This document shows positions 47,293 to 58,189 of a stretch of 64,000 bases of DNA, piece by piece. Origin of the DNA: Euglena gracilis (lineage: Eukaryota; Euglenida; Euglenophyceae; Euglenales); the NCBI GenBank assembly GCA_039621445.1, contig CP154955.1:58397804-58461803 (forward strand). Reading direction: 5' to 3'. The notes below the pieces were generated by a model. That model did not search any database, was not told the origin of the DNA, and was given only the letters and a program-made list of their open reading frames with translations. The position numbers and the translations under genes were made by a program. How positions within the stretch are numbered: position 1 is the stretch's first letter; every line of letters starts with the position of its first letter.

Positions 47293-47294
47293 TA

Positions 47295-47755
47295 CCTATT
47301 TCTTGTTGATTTTTCCAAAAATGAATAAAAAATCGTCCTCCGAATTGGGGGTACCCCAGGGGAAAAGGTTTCCCTCCGGATTCCCATACACGTCGGGTCG
47401 CGTTCTGTGGGTGTTTCGTTTACATTTAAGCCACGCTTGCTTCCACTATTCCGTTCCATTCTGTGCTTGAATTCCCAGTGGAGTTCAGTACACATGGCGA
47501 GTATATTGCTGCGTCTGTGAGTACCTGGCAACGTCTGTGTGGGCTTTGAACATTTTGAAGAACACTCACTTCCGTTTGGTCAGATGCTATCCTTTGTTCG
47601 TTGCTGATTGCATCCAATGGGGAGATGTGCAATGGTGTGTTTCTGATTAGTGGTAGAATTCATTTTATTCCACCCGTTTCTTTTTTTCACACATTTCCAC
47701 CGCGGGCCCGGCATGCGGAACGATAGCTAACACTTTTCTTTTAAATACTCTGCAG
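47295..47755. other. Unique spacer
   Basis: No recognisable gene. Ends with a good acceptor, TTAAATACTCTGCAG (47755). Confidence 0.45.
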
Positions 47756-48056
47756 TCATGTTTCCCCTGCGAACGTAGATGCAATGCATTTTTGGAGAAT
47801 GTCGTGTTTTGTGAACACCTCTTGGTTTCATAGCCAATGCTTTAGGCTCAGAAGACGTGTTGCCCCTCCGAAAATGGATCTGATGCATGTTGCGAGATTG
47901 TTCTGCTTTGCAAAATGGCTGATGGGATTTCGTCCAACGAAAACGTGGCACATGGTGTTTTTAACGGGGGTCCTTGTCCGCTGTGGCAACGGTGGCTTCA
48001 TTTACAAAATTGTTCCATATTTTCAATCCTGCCCTTCTCTTTTCTTTCCATCAGCC
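47756..48056 (+). other. Exon-like region with internal duplication
   Basis: Follows the acceptor at 47755. Two ~60-bp segments are similar (about 47762-47820 and 47857-47917); one frame gives CFPCERRCNAFLENVVFCEH and CCPSENGSDACCEIVLLC, another is open for ~118 codons. A second acceptor (TTTCTTTCCATCAG) is at 48056. Cysteine-rich; no family recognised. Confidence 0.3.
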
Positions 48057-48194
48057 ATTTTCCTGATGTATTCGAGCCTGCAAGAGCGGCTCAGTTGCAT
48101 TGCAGTATGAAGGTGCGTCGCTTCGCTTCTTCCCCCCATGTTCACAAAAAAAAACACCGGTGAAAGTGTCGCATTTTTTTTCATCTGTATCGGG

Positions 48195-48290
48195 GGGTTG
48201 GAAGTGGGGGGGTCCCAAGAGGGGGGGGGGTTGGAACTGTACAGGGGGGGGGTCCCAAGGTTTGACCAACTGTACTGCCTTGTCTCCACA
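48195..48290. mobile_element. G-run element, CTGTACA subfamily, copy 2
   Basis: GGGGGTTGGAAGTGGGGGGG, TCCCAAGAGGGGGGGG, GGTTGGAACTGTACAGG and CCAACTGTACTGCCTTGTC match 37887-37990 in order. Confidence 0.6.
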
Positions 48291-48317
48291 ACGAGACAAA
48301 TGCCACCTCCGTCTGCA

Positions 48318-48761
48318 CAGGGCTGGATAGAGGTAGAGGGATAGAGGTAGAGGTAGAGGTAAAGGTAGAGGTAGAGGTAGAGGTCACCTCTAACTCTACT
48401 ACCCCTCTATGTCACCTTAATGCCAACCTTTTAAGGAAAGTGGCTTATCAAAGAAAATTTATGCCGAACAAAGGCAATTTTGTGGGGAAAATAAGAAATT
48501 GGTCATTCTTGTCACAAATCTCTTATGGCAATAATTGAAACCACTCATCCGGATATTTTTTCTCATTCCTAAACTAAATAAGATGTGTTGAGGTGCTAAT
48601 TTGCCAAGTTTGCGGCATTTGGAGCCTTTTGTGGCCCTTATTGGTGCCAGTTTATGACATTTTATGGACGTCATGGTGACATAGAGGTAGAGGTAGAGGT
48701 AGAGGTGGGACAGATAGAGGTAGAGGACTTTGACCTCTACCTTTACCTCTATCCAGCCTTG
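48318..48761. mobile_element. hAT-like MITE with GAGGTA hexamers (444 bp)
   Basis: Ends CAGGGCTGGATAGAGGTA and TACCTCTATCCAGCCTTG. Flanks GTCTGCA and GTTTGCA differ by one base, a likely decayed 7-8-bp duplication. (GAGGTA)n stretches at 48325-48385 and 48680-48730. Confidence 0.7.
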
Positions 48762-48883
48762 GTTTGCAATCGATGCCTCATACAGCTGCCTAGCTCCAAG
48801 CGGTACCAAATAAAAGTATGGGAACTAAAATCATCAACAAAGTACCGCCTCCTCCTCTGATTACCAAGGCCATTGGCCGGAAC

Positions 48884-48975
48884 CGCCCCCCCCCCCACAT
48901 ATAAGGCCCCCCACAAAAGACCCCCCCCCCAGGATTTTGGCTCCTGAGGTGGGGTCTTATATGGGGGGGCATGGT
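48884..48975. mobile_element. C-run MITE, ATAAGACC subfamily
   Basis: CCCCCCCCCCACATATAAGG, core GGATTTTGGCTCCTGAGG, GGGTCTTATATGGGGG, GGCATGG then TG. Left end decayed. Confidence 0.75.
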
Positions 48976-49815
48976 GTCCTTCCATCCGTGGTCAGGTATT
49001 GTATTGGTATTGTATTTCTGCCATTTTTTTTTTCAGGCTGAAATTTTGGCCGAAGCCTTGCCAATTTAGGTCTCAAAGTCAGCAGTGCGGTCGTCAAAAA
49101 GGAGGACATTTGTCAGGGGTTTTTTACAGACATTTATCCTTGTCAGTCAGAAATACAGGGAGTTTTTGACAGGGTTTTTGTCATCGGGAGTGCGTCGAGG
49201 TCAGCTGGTTCAGAAGGGTTTTTAAAGGTTTTTTTAAGGAATTTTGGCAAAAAAAAGTATTTTTTCAGGCCTTTTCGAGTTTTTTGAGCCGCTTTAAAAA
49301 AATAATGTCTGCCCATGGGACGTCAAGTACGTGGACAGAGGACCTAACAATAATGGCCAACATGAAAATTGTTTAAATTAGACAACCGCTATTATCTTTA
49401 GGTCATTATTTTTACGTTTGTTCCATTATTTCCATGTGTTGTGGCATATCTCCAGGACACACGGCCACTATTTTGAGCCAGATAGCCTTATTTTTTTTTT
49501 AAGTTAAATATCCATTTTCACGTGAATATCACCCCCATTGGGTTAACCCGCCCCCCCCCCCCCATTGTGAACCCTTTATTCTTCCTGGGCCCAACCAACT
49601 GACCATGACTTCCACCAGGTTCCGTGTAGTGCTGAAGTCTTTACGTGTATGATGATGCCATGCTGCAGCAGATGATTGAGGCGTGTGGCAGATGTTTGAG
49701 GCGGTTCGCCTGGCCCAGCCAACAGCCCAGTCAAGATGCATGGGTTTTGGGCCAAAAATGGAGGGCCAGGGGGTTGAACATCACTCATTTTCGGCTTGAA
49801 ACCGTGTATTCGGGC
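48976..49815. other. Unique T-rich spacer
   Basis: No gene recognised. GGTTTTT and GACATTT words recur at 49110-49230. A C-run lies at ~49550. Confidence 0.5.
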
Positions 49816-49819
49816 TCTA

Positions 49820-49912
49820 GATTCACGCCCGAACCAGCGTTCTGGACGCCGGTTTGTCACAAAATTTTTGCGCCGAACCGGCGTCCAGAACGCCGGTTCG
49901 GGCGGGAAGATG
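49820..49912. repeat. GAACCGGCGTTC palindromic motif, copy 1
   Basis: CACGCCCGAACCAGCGTTCT, GGACGCCGG, then GCCGAACCGGCGTCCAGAAC and GCCGGTTCGGGCGGGAAG form an inverted pair. Confidence 0.75.
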
Positions 49913-50560
49913 GCGTCCAAAGGACCGAAAATAAAAAGTGTCAAAAAGTGTTCAAAAATGGTAAGTAGACATGTGGCAATCACATCTGGGCAGTTTTTGG
50001 GGGGTATTTGGCCAGATATTGGGGTATTTTGTGCAACAATTTCCATTTGGCCAAATTTGGGGAATTTTTGAAATAGAATACCATGCAGCACGGCTGGAAT
50101 CTAAGGCCATCTGCTGAAAGCCCTTGAGAAGAGCTTTCGATCGATGGGCAACATGGCTGGTGAAACATAGGAATTTCAACTTTGCAAACAGGGTCGGAAA
50201 ATGCGATCGCCGATTTCCAGGGCGCTGTGCAGTGTAGCTGAGTTCTGAGGGCACCGAGCGAAAGTTCTTGGGGAGAGCTTTTGATTGATATGCTGTATGG
50301 CACCTGAGGTTGGGATTTCACAAATTAAGATGTCAAATTTTGGAACACACGATCGCTGAAAATAAGTGCTGTGTGCATTGTGGCTGAAACCTGTGGCCAT
50401 CTGTCAAAAGCCCTCGAGAAGAGCTTTCGACCGATGGGTAACATGGCACCAGACCTGTGAAAACTTCAATCGGCCGATCGACATGGCCATGCGCCCTAAA
50501 GGAGCCCAAAAATGCTCCAAAATGTTCAAAAAATGGGTATTTAGGGCGAAATTGGCCGTG
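49913..50560. other. Diverged tandem pair, unknown
   Basis: About 50070-50180, 50190-50300 and 50340-50460 share GCCATCTG and CAAAAGCCC, then GAGAAGAGCTTTCGATCGAT and GGGCAACATGGC, suggesting three diverged ~130-bp units. No coding identity. Confidence 0.5.
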
Positions 50561-50564
50561 ATTC

Positions 50565-50738
50565 CTTGAACGCCGGTTCGGGCGTGAAGCCAGAGCCCCT
50601 AATCCACGGTTTCAACAACTGTGTCCAGAACGCCGGTTCGGGCGTGAAGCCGTGTTCCAGAACGCCGGTTTGGGCTGCCGCCCGAACCGGCGTTCTGGAA
50701 CACGGCTTCATGCCCGAACCGGCGTTCTGGACACAGTT
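50565..50738. repeat. GAACGCCGGTTCGGGC hairpin, copy 2
   Basis: Arms 50617-50675 and 50680-50738 are 59 bp with two mismatches and a 4-nt loop. CCAGAACGCCGGTTCGGGC appears twice in each arm. Confidence 0.9.
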
Positions 50739-51330
50739 TTCGTATCGGAAAACAGTTTGTCCAGGTCCGGAAGGCCAAAAAACACGTTTTTTGGGCAATT
50801 TTTTCGATTCTTGACTTTTTTTTTCATCTTTATATGGCCGAGATTGGCAGAGTCGGAAGCCTGCCGCGCTGTTTTGGACCGTTAATCGGCCATATCTCGG
50901 CGGGGAGTTACGGGGAAATGAAAATACCCTTCAATGGGATTCAATTTATGTCTCCGGACATTTACCTTTGATTTTGCTTATTCCCAATTTGATTCCAGTA
51001 TCCTCATTAAATTTATGAAATAATTATATAATATAATTATATAATAATTATTTTATATAATTATTCATGAACAGAATGATTGAAGTAATCAGACATTAAA
51101 ATTATTTATTATGAATTTTTTCCCCCATTGAACCTTTAAAGTTCGTGTTCTTTTTGGTAGCTTTTCAAACTTTTTTCTTCTTTTTTCCCCCAAGGCCAAA
51201 TATATTCAACCGCTTCAGCAACGCTATTCTTTCCAATTTTAACATCCGGGCTTCTCAACCGGTTCCTTTGCCACCAAGGAAGCGGACTATGCAGGCATTC
51301 CCACGAATTGCTGCCATGAATAATCACGAG
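50739..51330. other. AT-rich spacer
   Basis: 51015-51070 is nearly pure AT (ATTATATAATATAATTATAT). No gene recognised. Confidence 0.5.
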
Positions 51331-51332
51331 TA

Positions 51333-51548
51333 CCCTCACCCCCCCAAAGTGTCCCTCCCCCCAAAGTGGCCAAATTTTTTGGCAAATTTCAGGTTACCCC
51401 CCCCCCAAAGTGGCCATTTTCTTTTGGCGCCAAAGGCGCCGGAGGCCAAAACTTGACCCCCCCCCCTGAAGTGTCCCCCCTGCCAGAGTGGCCATTTTGG
51501 GGTCCCACGGTGCCTGGAGGGTGGCCACTTTGAGGGGGGGGGTGAGGG
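51333..51548. mobile_element. C-run MITE, AAAGTGGCC subfamily (216 bp)
   Basis: TA (51331-51332), CCCTCACCCCCCCAAAGTGT left; GGCCACTTTGAGGGGGGGGG, TGAGGG, CA right. AAAGTGGCCA words occur in both halves around GGCGCCAAAGGCGCCGGAGG. Confidence 0.78.
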
Positions 51549-51854
51549 CAATCACAAACCAGATTCTCAAAAATTGCGAATAATCACGAATAACTTCGAA
51601 TGATTATTAATAGCCACAAATAGCCACGAAGGAGATTTCTCCCATTTATGAAGTATGTCCGTCTGAAAATGGCTTTTCTCTCAAAGATTAATTTTCCTCA
51701 AATGCATATGGGAAAAACGTGATAATTAGTCTCCTCTTTGCCCTTTGCCATCTGCCACCCTCTCTTCTGTGCTCTCTTCTTCAGTCTCCCCTCTGTCCAT
51801 CATTATCAGAGTCATCGTGTCTTTACCTCTCTTTTTTTTTTGGTATATTTGGCA

Positions 51855-52125
51855 GAGGTCAGGGGGGGATGATAGGGGCAAAGAAAGTTCAAGATGATTG
51901 GGACGAACCGCGCGCTGGTGAAATCTGGCCTTCTAAAGTACCAACAAGGCGGGTCACAAGGATGTGTTTGAATGAACGGCCCAAAATGGCTGAAATGGCC
52001 AATTATGGCCCAATGTTGAAAATGATTGACAACTGGCCAACATGGACAAGAATGGACGAAAACAGCCTAACGTTGTTTTCAGTTAAGCCCCAAATGGCCC
52101 AACTCTTGTTGAATTGTTCAATTGT
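51855..52125 (+). other. Exon-like fragment
   Basis: After TATATTTGGCAG the frame reads GMIGAKKVQDDWDEPRAGEI, WPSKVPTRRVTRMCLNERPK, MAEMANYGPMLKMIDNWPTW and ends at TGA. Normal composition, no family. The next frame (52133-52360, TTLQKIKAFFYKSCQIFHKN) may be a further piece. Confidence 0.35.
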
Positions 52126-52360
52126 ATGAACAATGTCCAATGAAATTGAGCTTGACCCAAGCACCTGCACCACCCTTCAGAAAATCAAGGCTTTTTTTTA
52201 CAAATCCTGCCAAATTTTTCACAAGAATCTGCACAATACCACAAACTACCGCACAGTTGTATTACATGATAAACTTGCATTGGTGTTTTTGTGCCAAAAA
52301 AGTGAACCCCCCCGATGCTTTTTTTTTGGTGGCACAAACAATCACAAAAGAGCACGATAA

Positions 52361-53950
52361 TCATGAGCCAGAATCAAGGTCATCAGCACAAATTTGCCGG
52401 AATCCCTGGAGTATGGCAAGGCGGTGCAGTGGGAGTAGCCATTTTGGTTCCTTCCATTCTAAAGGCTTGAACCACAGGGACCGCAGACAGGGTTAGTCAC
52501 GTGCTCCCCATTTTGCCTCCAACGGCTGGTGACCGCTTACAAAAAAGTAGCTCTTTGTCTTTCTTGACACCTTTTGGGCAAAGTATGTCAAGGATTAAAA
52601 CTCCTGATGCGAAGCCCAAAGAGAAAAGTTCTTCTTAGATTAGAAAATACAAAACACAACTTTGCATGGCCAAAAGCGCCTGGGTGCACACCAGCCAGAA
52701 AGGCAGTTTTTCCGGCCCAATTTTGGATGATCTTTGCCAACCAGAAGTGCAAGGGGTTTTCCCTTTCAGTTCCAATCAGACCAGTTTTTTTTCAGTCCAG
52801 TGTTCCTCTTTCAATCCTAATGAATTTCAACCTTATCTTAACGTGTCAGTGCTGGGGCCACTTTCCTGCCTGGGCAGTTTGTCAACAGCGTTTGTACCTG
52901 CTGATTTCTCTTGCAAAATCACCTAGGGCTGAGTTTGCATTTTTCGAGCCACAATCTCCCATTTAAGCTGTTTCGTGTTCCTTTGCACAATTGCACATAT
53001 TCAGATATGCGGGGTTTTTCAAGGTCAGTGTCAGCTTTTTTAGATTTCTGGTAATATGTTGTCCCTCTGTGTGTTGAGCTCCACGATTTTCCGGGGTGTA
53101 CCCAGAGGAAAAGCCAAAATTTGGTGTTTTTGGGCTCCGAAACATGACTCTGAGGTTTGATCCCCAGATTGACACCCCGGTTTGACCCCCCCAGGAAACT
53201 AAGAACATACCCCAAAAGACACAAAATCCTGGTGCTGTCCACTGCATTCCTTGTGTGGCAACAATCAGTGCAGGTGGTGTTCTGGAGACCAGGTGGCAGA
53301 TCCACACCTTTTGTTGCTTTTTGAGCCGACAGCACCCTGTGGTTGGTCATGAAAGGAGGGTGTTTTCCAACACAATTAAAATTTTAGGTAAAATGGGCTG
53401 TTGGAGAATTCTGTAAACGTTGTTTGGCAGGTTTTCCACATCCCCCCATTCATTTTGAGACCCACACGGCCGCAAAAACAATGTCCGTGTGCGCAACGAG
53501 ACCAACCAACAGCCTTCCATACCGCCTATTTGCCCTGCCCATATGTGTAATTTTTGGAGCGTTCAAGGAGAGGTTATTTTGAGACAAAGGGGGGCCTAAG
53601 AAATCGGCGTCTGTGCAGCATGTCCGAGTTGGTCAAGCAAAGTGCTCCAGGTTGTTCCTCCGTATCCCCCTGAATGGTGGAGATTTTCAAGTTAGAAAAC
53701 ACTTTTTTTTTTCGCAGGCAATGTACTCCGTTTTGTTTTTCAGCAAAAATGGTGAATGGTGCTTTTGAACTCTTTTTTTAAAGGATAAAACCGTGAATTG
53801 TTATTTATTTTGATATTTCAGAGGTATTAAAACGGTTGTTCACAGGCTCTATTGCCAATGCCCAAATTTTTCCATAGGAGGCAGGTCTTTTTATCTTATT
53901 TTGCATTTTTTTGTAAATTGAAGTGTAAAAGTTTTTGCATAATTGCAGCA
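52361..53950. other. Unique region, weak open frames
   Basis: A 130-codon frame (52574-52966) and an overlapping 86-codon frame are open; the latter has better composition (GSFSGPILDDLCQPEVQGVF). 53000-53950 shows no coding signal. Confidence 0.3.
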
Positions 53951-53954
53951 AATC

Positions 53955-54110
53955 CACCCTCTGTGTGGTCAGCTTTGCAATTGTGCCAGTGGTTCATGTG
54001 CGCAGTTGCTGATAGGAACCATTTGCGCAGTTGCACAAACCGACCACATGTGCCGTTCCCGCACTTGCGCAAACAGACCGTTCTCGCAGTTGTGCAAGTG
54101 GACCAATTGT
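53955..54110 (+). repeat. TTGCGCAGTTGCACAAACC degenerate repeat
   Basis: About four ~34-bp units with CGCAGTTGNNCAAACNGACC. Confidence 0.7.
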
Positions 54111-54164
54111 TTTATCAAAAAACAAACAACATGTGTTTTCTTGTGTTGGGATCAGTCTCATCTG

Positions 54165-55010
54165 CCCAAAATGGTTCCAGCAACGTTCCAAGTTGATGAG
54201 GCAGCCGCTGGAAGATTCGTGAACACAGTTGCCAGGCGTACCGCTTTATGCTGTGGGGACACCTGCTCTAGAACACCTTACCTTTCTAAGTGTTGCACTT
54301 CTCCTCCCTGATCTGCACGTCCTCAGGGGCTCGCCACCATTTGCATTTATGCGTTGCTGCAGCGGGTGTTCGAAGCAGGCCCCCAGACCCGCGGACTCTG
54401 TCACATGGACCCAAAGAATGCCGTGTCTTTCCCAGGGTCGGATGCAGGAAGTATTTGGGCCGCCAGGCCCTGCGGCCGCAGCCTCCTGTGGAGTCCCAAG
54501 TTATTGGACCCGTCTTATTGGCTTTGTTCCTCTGTCAAGTTATCCGGGCATCACACATTCATCCCATGTTTTCGTTGCATAGGCATCTTTTTCAGCTCCC
54601 TCTTCATTTATTCAACTGCTTAGGGAATGCAGAGGGGTTTCTATTTCAGTGGGGTGCCGAATCATGCGTGGCTGCCATTCAACTTGTGGTGCTGCTTGTG
54701 GACATATTTTGCCAGCTTGAAAATGGTTCACATCAGTCCAGGTGTTCGTCACAGCAGGGTTGCAGCACAAAATGGTCAGTCATTGTTGTTCGCCTGTTCC
54801 AGCGTGTTGAAGCCAGTGTGTGCATTTGTGCCGTTTGGTTGGCAGTTGGAAATTCTTTCATACAGAGTTTCAAATCATCATTTTCATTCGCATTATCAGC
54901 TGGTCTTCATTGGGCAAAAATTGTGCATTCTCAACATTCGTTCTTGTGTATGCAGAGGCCTGGAAAGTCACAGACAGGATGATGCTTATCGGATTGAATT
55001 GATTTGGTCA
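54165..55010 (+). other. Overlapping unknown open frames
   Basis: Frames of 117 codons (54229-54582), 230 codons (54290-54982) and 128 codons (54627-55013) overlap. The first has VALLLPDLHVLRGSPPFAFM and CCSGCSKQAPRPADSVTW. None is recognised; exons in shifting frames are possible. Confidence 0.3.
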
Positions 55011-56425
55011 TGAAGATATGCGATAAAAAGTTAATTTATTTTTGGCCTCTCCTCCCATTTCTATCTGAGTTGAGTTAGGAGATTATTGTTGCACGAGGTA
55101 AGGTGTCTGCTCAGTTTTGAACCCCTTGAGCCCAAAATTGACACCGTTCCCATCAGGATTGCTTTTCTGGAAGAATTGTGGGTTTGAGTTCACCCCCACC
55201 TTTTCTTTTGACTGCACTTTGTCGTGAAGCTTGCAAAGTTTTCAAGTTGCCAGTTGATCGCAACTCACACTGCTCGTCTTTTCCACTGAGATCAGACTCT
55301 TTCTGTCAAAGCTCCCCGGTGGGACCCAAGCATTAGGGGGAGGGGGAGAGGAGGTGGTTGGAGACCATGTAAGCACACTGCTGTGACCCTGGCCCTGGCC
55401 CAGGCCGGCACATCCCATAGGTCAGTTCCCAAAGGGTTTTTGGTTGTCGGCCGGTGTGGGTGGGTTTGGTTAGGGTGAGGTGGTTCTCGATAAAGTAAGC
55501 GGGCAAAGTTGATTGCGCGAGAGGATTCAATCAGGGTGGGCTTTGAGCTGTGCCAGAATCGATTTGCCCCGATTTGCCCCAAAATCGACTTTGCTCTGCC
55601 AAACTCGATTTAACCCAATTTTATTTTATTGAGCATCGAAATACCATTGGTTTCCTCCCCATCGGCTCCAATGCCTGGGTCATTGCGGAGCGCAAAGGAA
55701 GCTAATTGCAAGACCATCAATGGTGTCACACAGCGATGTGATGTGTACCCTACTTCACCAATGTTGCTTTGCCTGCTTGCCTGCCTCCTTGCTTCCAATC
55801 GGGCCGTGAGCAATTGTCCCAGAAAGGAGCTTCTGCATGAGGAGGCCTTGGGGGGGGTGCACATTGGGGGACATTTTTTTCTCCCATTAATGACCTCCCC
55901 CAACCAACGGCCGATCCGGGGATAGCACAGGATCAAAAATTAAAGTCGAAAACACATGTTTTGGGTGTGCTAAAAATAGTATATATGTGTGAAAGTATCC
56001 CCCCCCCTGCCTGCCCATAGCATCCACCTCTGGGGGGGGTGCGAAGTTGCATAAAAAGCCCAAACCCCATTGCTGAACAATTTGGGGCATTGTTAAGTGC
56101 TCAATTTGAAGAAAAAAATCAAATCTTTAAAAAAAATCATCCTTGGAGAAATAGAAATTTAAAGAAAGTTTCAAAAAAATGAAATTTCTGCAAATCCCAC
56201 AGCTGGCACGCAGTAATACCCTGCAGAGGGATCCAGCCAACCAGAACTCCCCCCCGAGCCAGCAGCTCCTAAATCGGGCTGAGGACCCCATGGGGAGGGT
56301 CGAGTGGTATTCAAGTTTTCGAGCCCAGCAAAGTTGGAACAAAAAAATTCTGCTGCAAAGTGCAGGATTTTTTCCAACCATGAACTGAGGCCCGGCGCCT
56401 GCCCTGTATTTTGTGGACATCAACA
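55011..56425. other. Unique region, nothing recognised
   Basis: Short ORFs only. A C-run lies at 56000-56035. No terminal repeats identified. Confidence 0.45.
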
Positions 56426-56429
56426 CAAT

Positions 56430-56545
56430 AATACAGGGTGCAATTTGGACACCCCCAAAATAACGCCCTTGTTATCGTGAACAGGCTGTTCACAATTATT
56501 AGGGCGTTATTTTGGGGGGTCCAAACAATGCACTGACACTCTCAA
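56430..56545. mobile_element. Foldback MITE (~100 bp)
   Basis: ATTTGGACACCCCCAAAATA, ACGCCCT on the left pairs with AGGGCGTTATTTTGGGGGGT, CCAAA on the right. The centre is GTGAACAGGCTGTTCAC. GTGCA/TGCAC flank it. CAGCCTGTTCACAAAATAAC recurs just to the right (56548-56567). Confidence 0.75.
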
Positions 56546-56955
56546 ACAGCCTGTTCACAAAATAACAGAAACCTCCAGGGGTGTGTTATTTTTTTTGACT
56601 TCAGGAGGATCTTCATTCAACCGCTCTTATCCACAAGTAGTAAACACAAAGCCTGTGCAATTTACCATTTCTCAAGTGGCATTTAACGTATAGTTGGCTT
56701 GGGCCAGTAGTGCAATTGTGCAAACGGATAATTTTTTGAAGTCGCTGCATCAGGCACCAAAACCCATGCAATTCATTTTGGTGTGGTTGGTCTGGTTCTC
56801 CTATGGCATACGGGACACACACGCACCAACATGTGCCTCTTTTTACCTTGCAACAACTGCTTCCATTTTTGAACCCGCCCCTTCTGTCGACCAACGAAAC
56901 AAGATGATGTTGAGTTCTGGGGTTTATAAGCGGGGGCTTTACGGTGTTTAAACGA

Positions 56956-56990
<35 letters not shown>

Positions 56991-57310
56991 CCTCTCCCTC
57001 TCCCTGTGTCTCTCCCTTTTGCAGTGTTGAGTCTGTTGTGGGCACAAAATGAAGCGTCTCCAAGAGTATCTGAGCAGACACGTGGCTCCGGTTCCTCATT
57101 AACAACAAACTGTTGTTTGCGGTTGGTGTGGATTGGAATTGCATTTTTGCTCTGATTTTCATTTGTTTATTTTTTATTTTGAAAAACAGATGTATGAAAT
57201 ATCAGCAAAGGAAGAAGAAATGTTTTTTTCCTTTCCGGCTCATTCTCGTTTAACCCCATCGAGAGCAAGATATGTGCTTTTTGTGACATATTTTGCATCG
57301 TGATAAATTC
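56546..57310. other. Unique region with a (TC)n tract
   Basis: (TC)n at 56959-56988 followed by CCCTCTCCCTCTCCC. No gene recognised. Confidence 0.5.
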
Positions 57311-57316
57311 TTTGCA

Positions 57317-57610
57317 GCCACATGCCATCAAAGATGGTTGCCCTATTCCACCTTTGCGGATGGCTGACTACAGCCCCCCCTCCCCCGATGAAAAACTCCC
57401 AAGCTATTTTGTTTTCCCAAATATTGAACTCTCTCTTCCTTTATTTTGGTGAAGGCAAAGAAAACAAGGGGGAAAATCACCAGATGTGTCTGAAAATCAT
57501 TGAAGTCGATGAAATTGAGCCTGCGCAAATTCAAAAGGGAAACAAAGCAGGTTTGGAGGAGTTGGAGGCTTCTTCTGAGCTGGAGACTCTGTGTAGGGGC
57601 TCCTCCAGGT
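57317..57610 (+). CDS. Probable single exon, unknown protein
   Basis: Acceptor TAAATTCTTTGCAG ends at 57316 and the donor CTCCAG/GTAACC is at 57610. The frame is open for 98 codons: HMPSKMVALFHLCGWLTT, then ENKGENHQMCLKIIEVDEIE and KGNKAGLEELEASSELETLC. The C-terminal half is acidic and helix-forming. No domain recognised. Matching splice signals at both ends make this one of the better exon candidates. Confidence 0.45.
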
Positions 57611-58189
57611 AACCACTTTTTGTGGTGGACCCTCTTTCAGTGTTCCTGGGGGTCCGGGGGGGGGGGGTTGAATGGGGGCGGTCGGCCAGACATGGTCGAA
57701 GCGACCTGCCCACTGCCTCTTTCCCTGATCCAGAAATTGGTTTTTTTAATAATTTTGATGATGATTTTTTGCTCATCTCCACCATTCCCCTCCAGACAGC
57801 GAGGGCTAGACCCTGGGTCTTGTTGTTGGGGGGGTGTAGCAAGGGGCTTCCCTCGTTTTGCTGTTGGGTGGCAGCATCTTTGATTATAATTCTTGTAATT
57901 GGTTTCATTTTCTGCAATGAACGACGGCGAGTTTCTGTCAGCATCCAACTCCTTGGAGCTATTTGCTGCCCACATCGATGCACCAGAGCGACGACGATGA
58001 CGACGACGATGACGATGGCGCAGTATCCCACGCCCATGTCGGCCCTTAGAGTTACATTTTTCCCTTCCTGGATTTTTGTTGGAGAGGGACCTTCAAGGCC
58101 TCTGACGTTTCCCATTTCCCCACCATTATTATATTGTATCATAGTAAATTATCATATATAATAAAAATATAATAAACAAGATATTGTAA
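57611..58189. other. Unique region
   Basis: Frames on both strands overlap and none is favoured. GATGACGACGACGATGACGA lies at 57995-58015. Confidence 0.4.
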
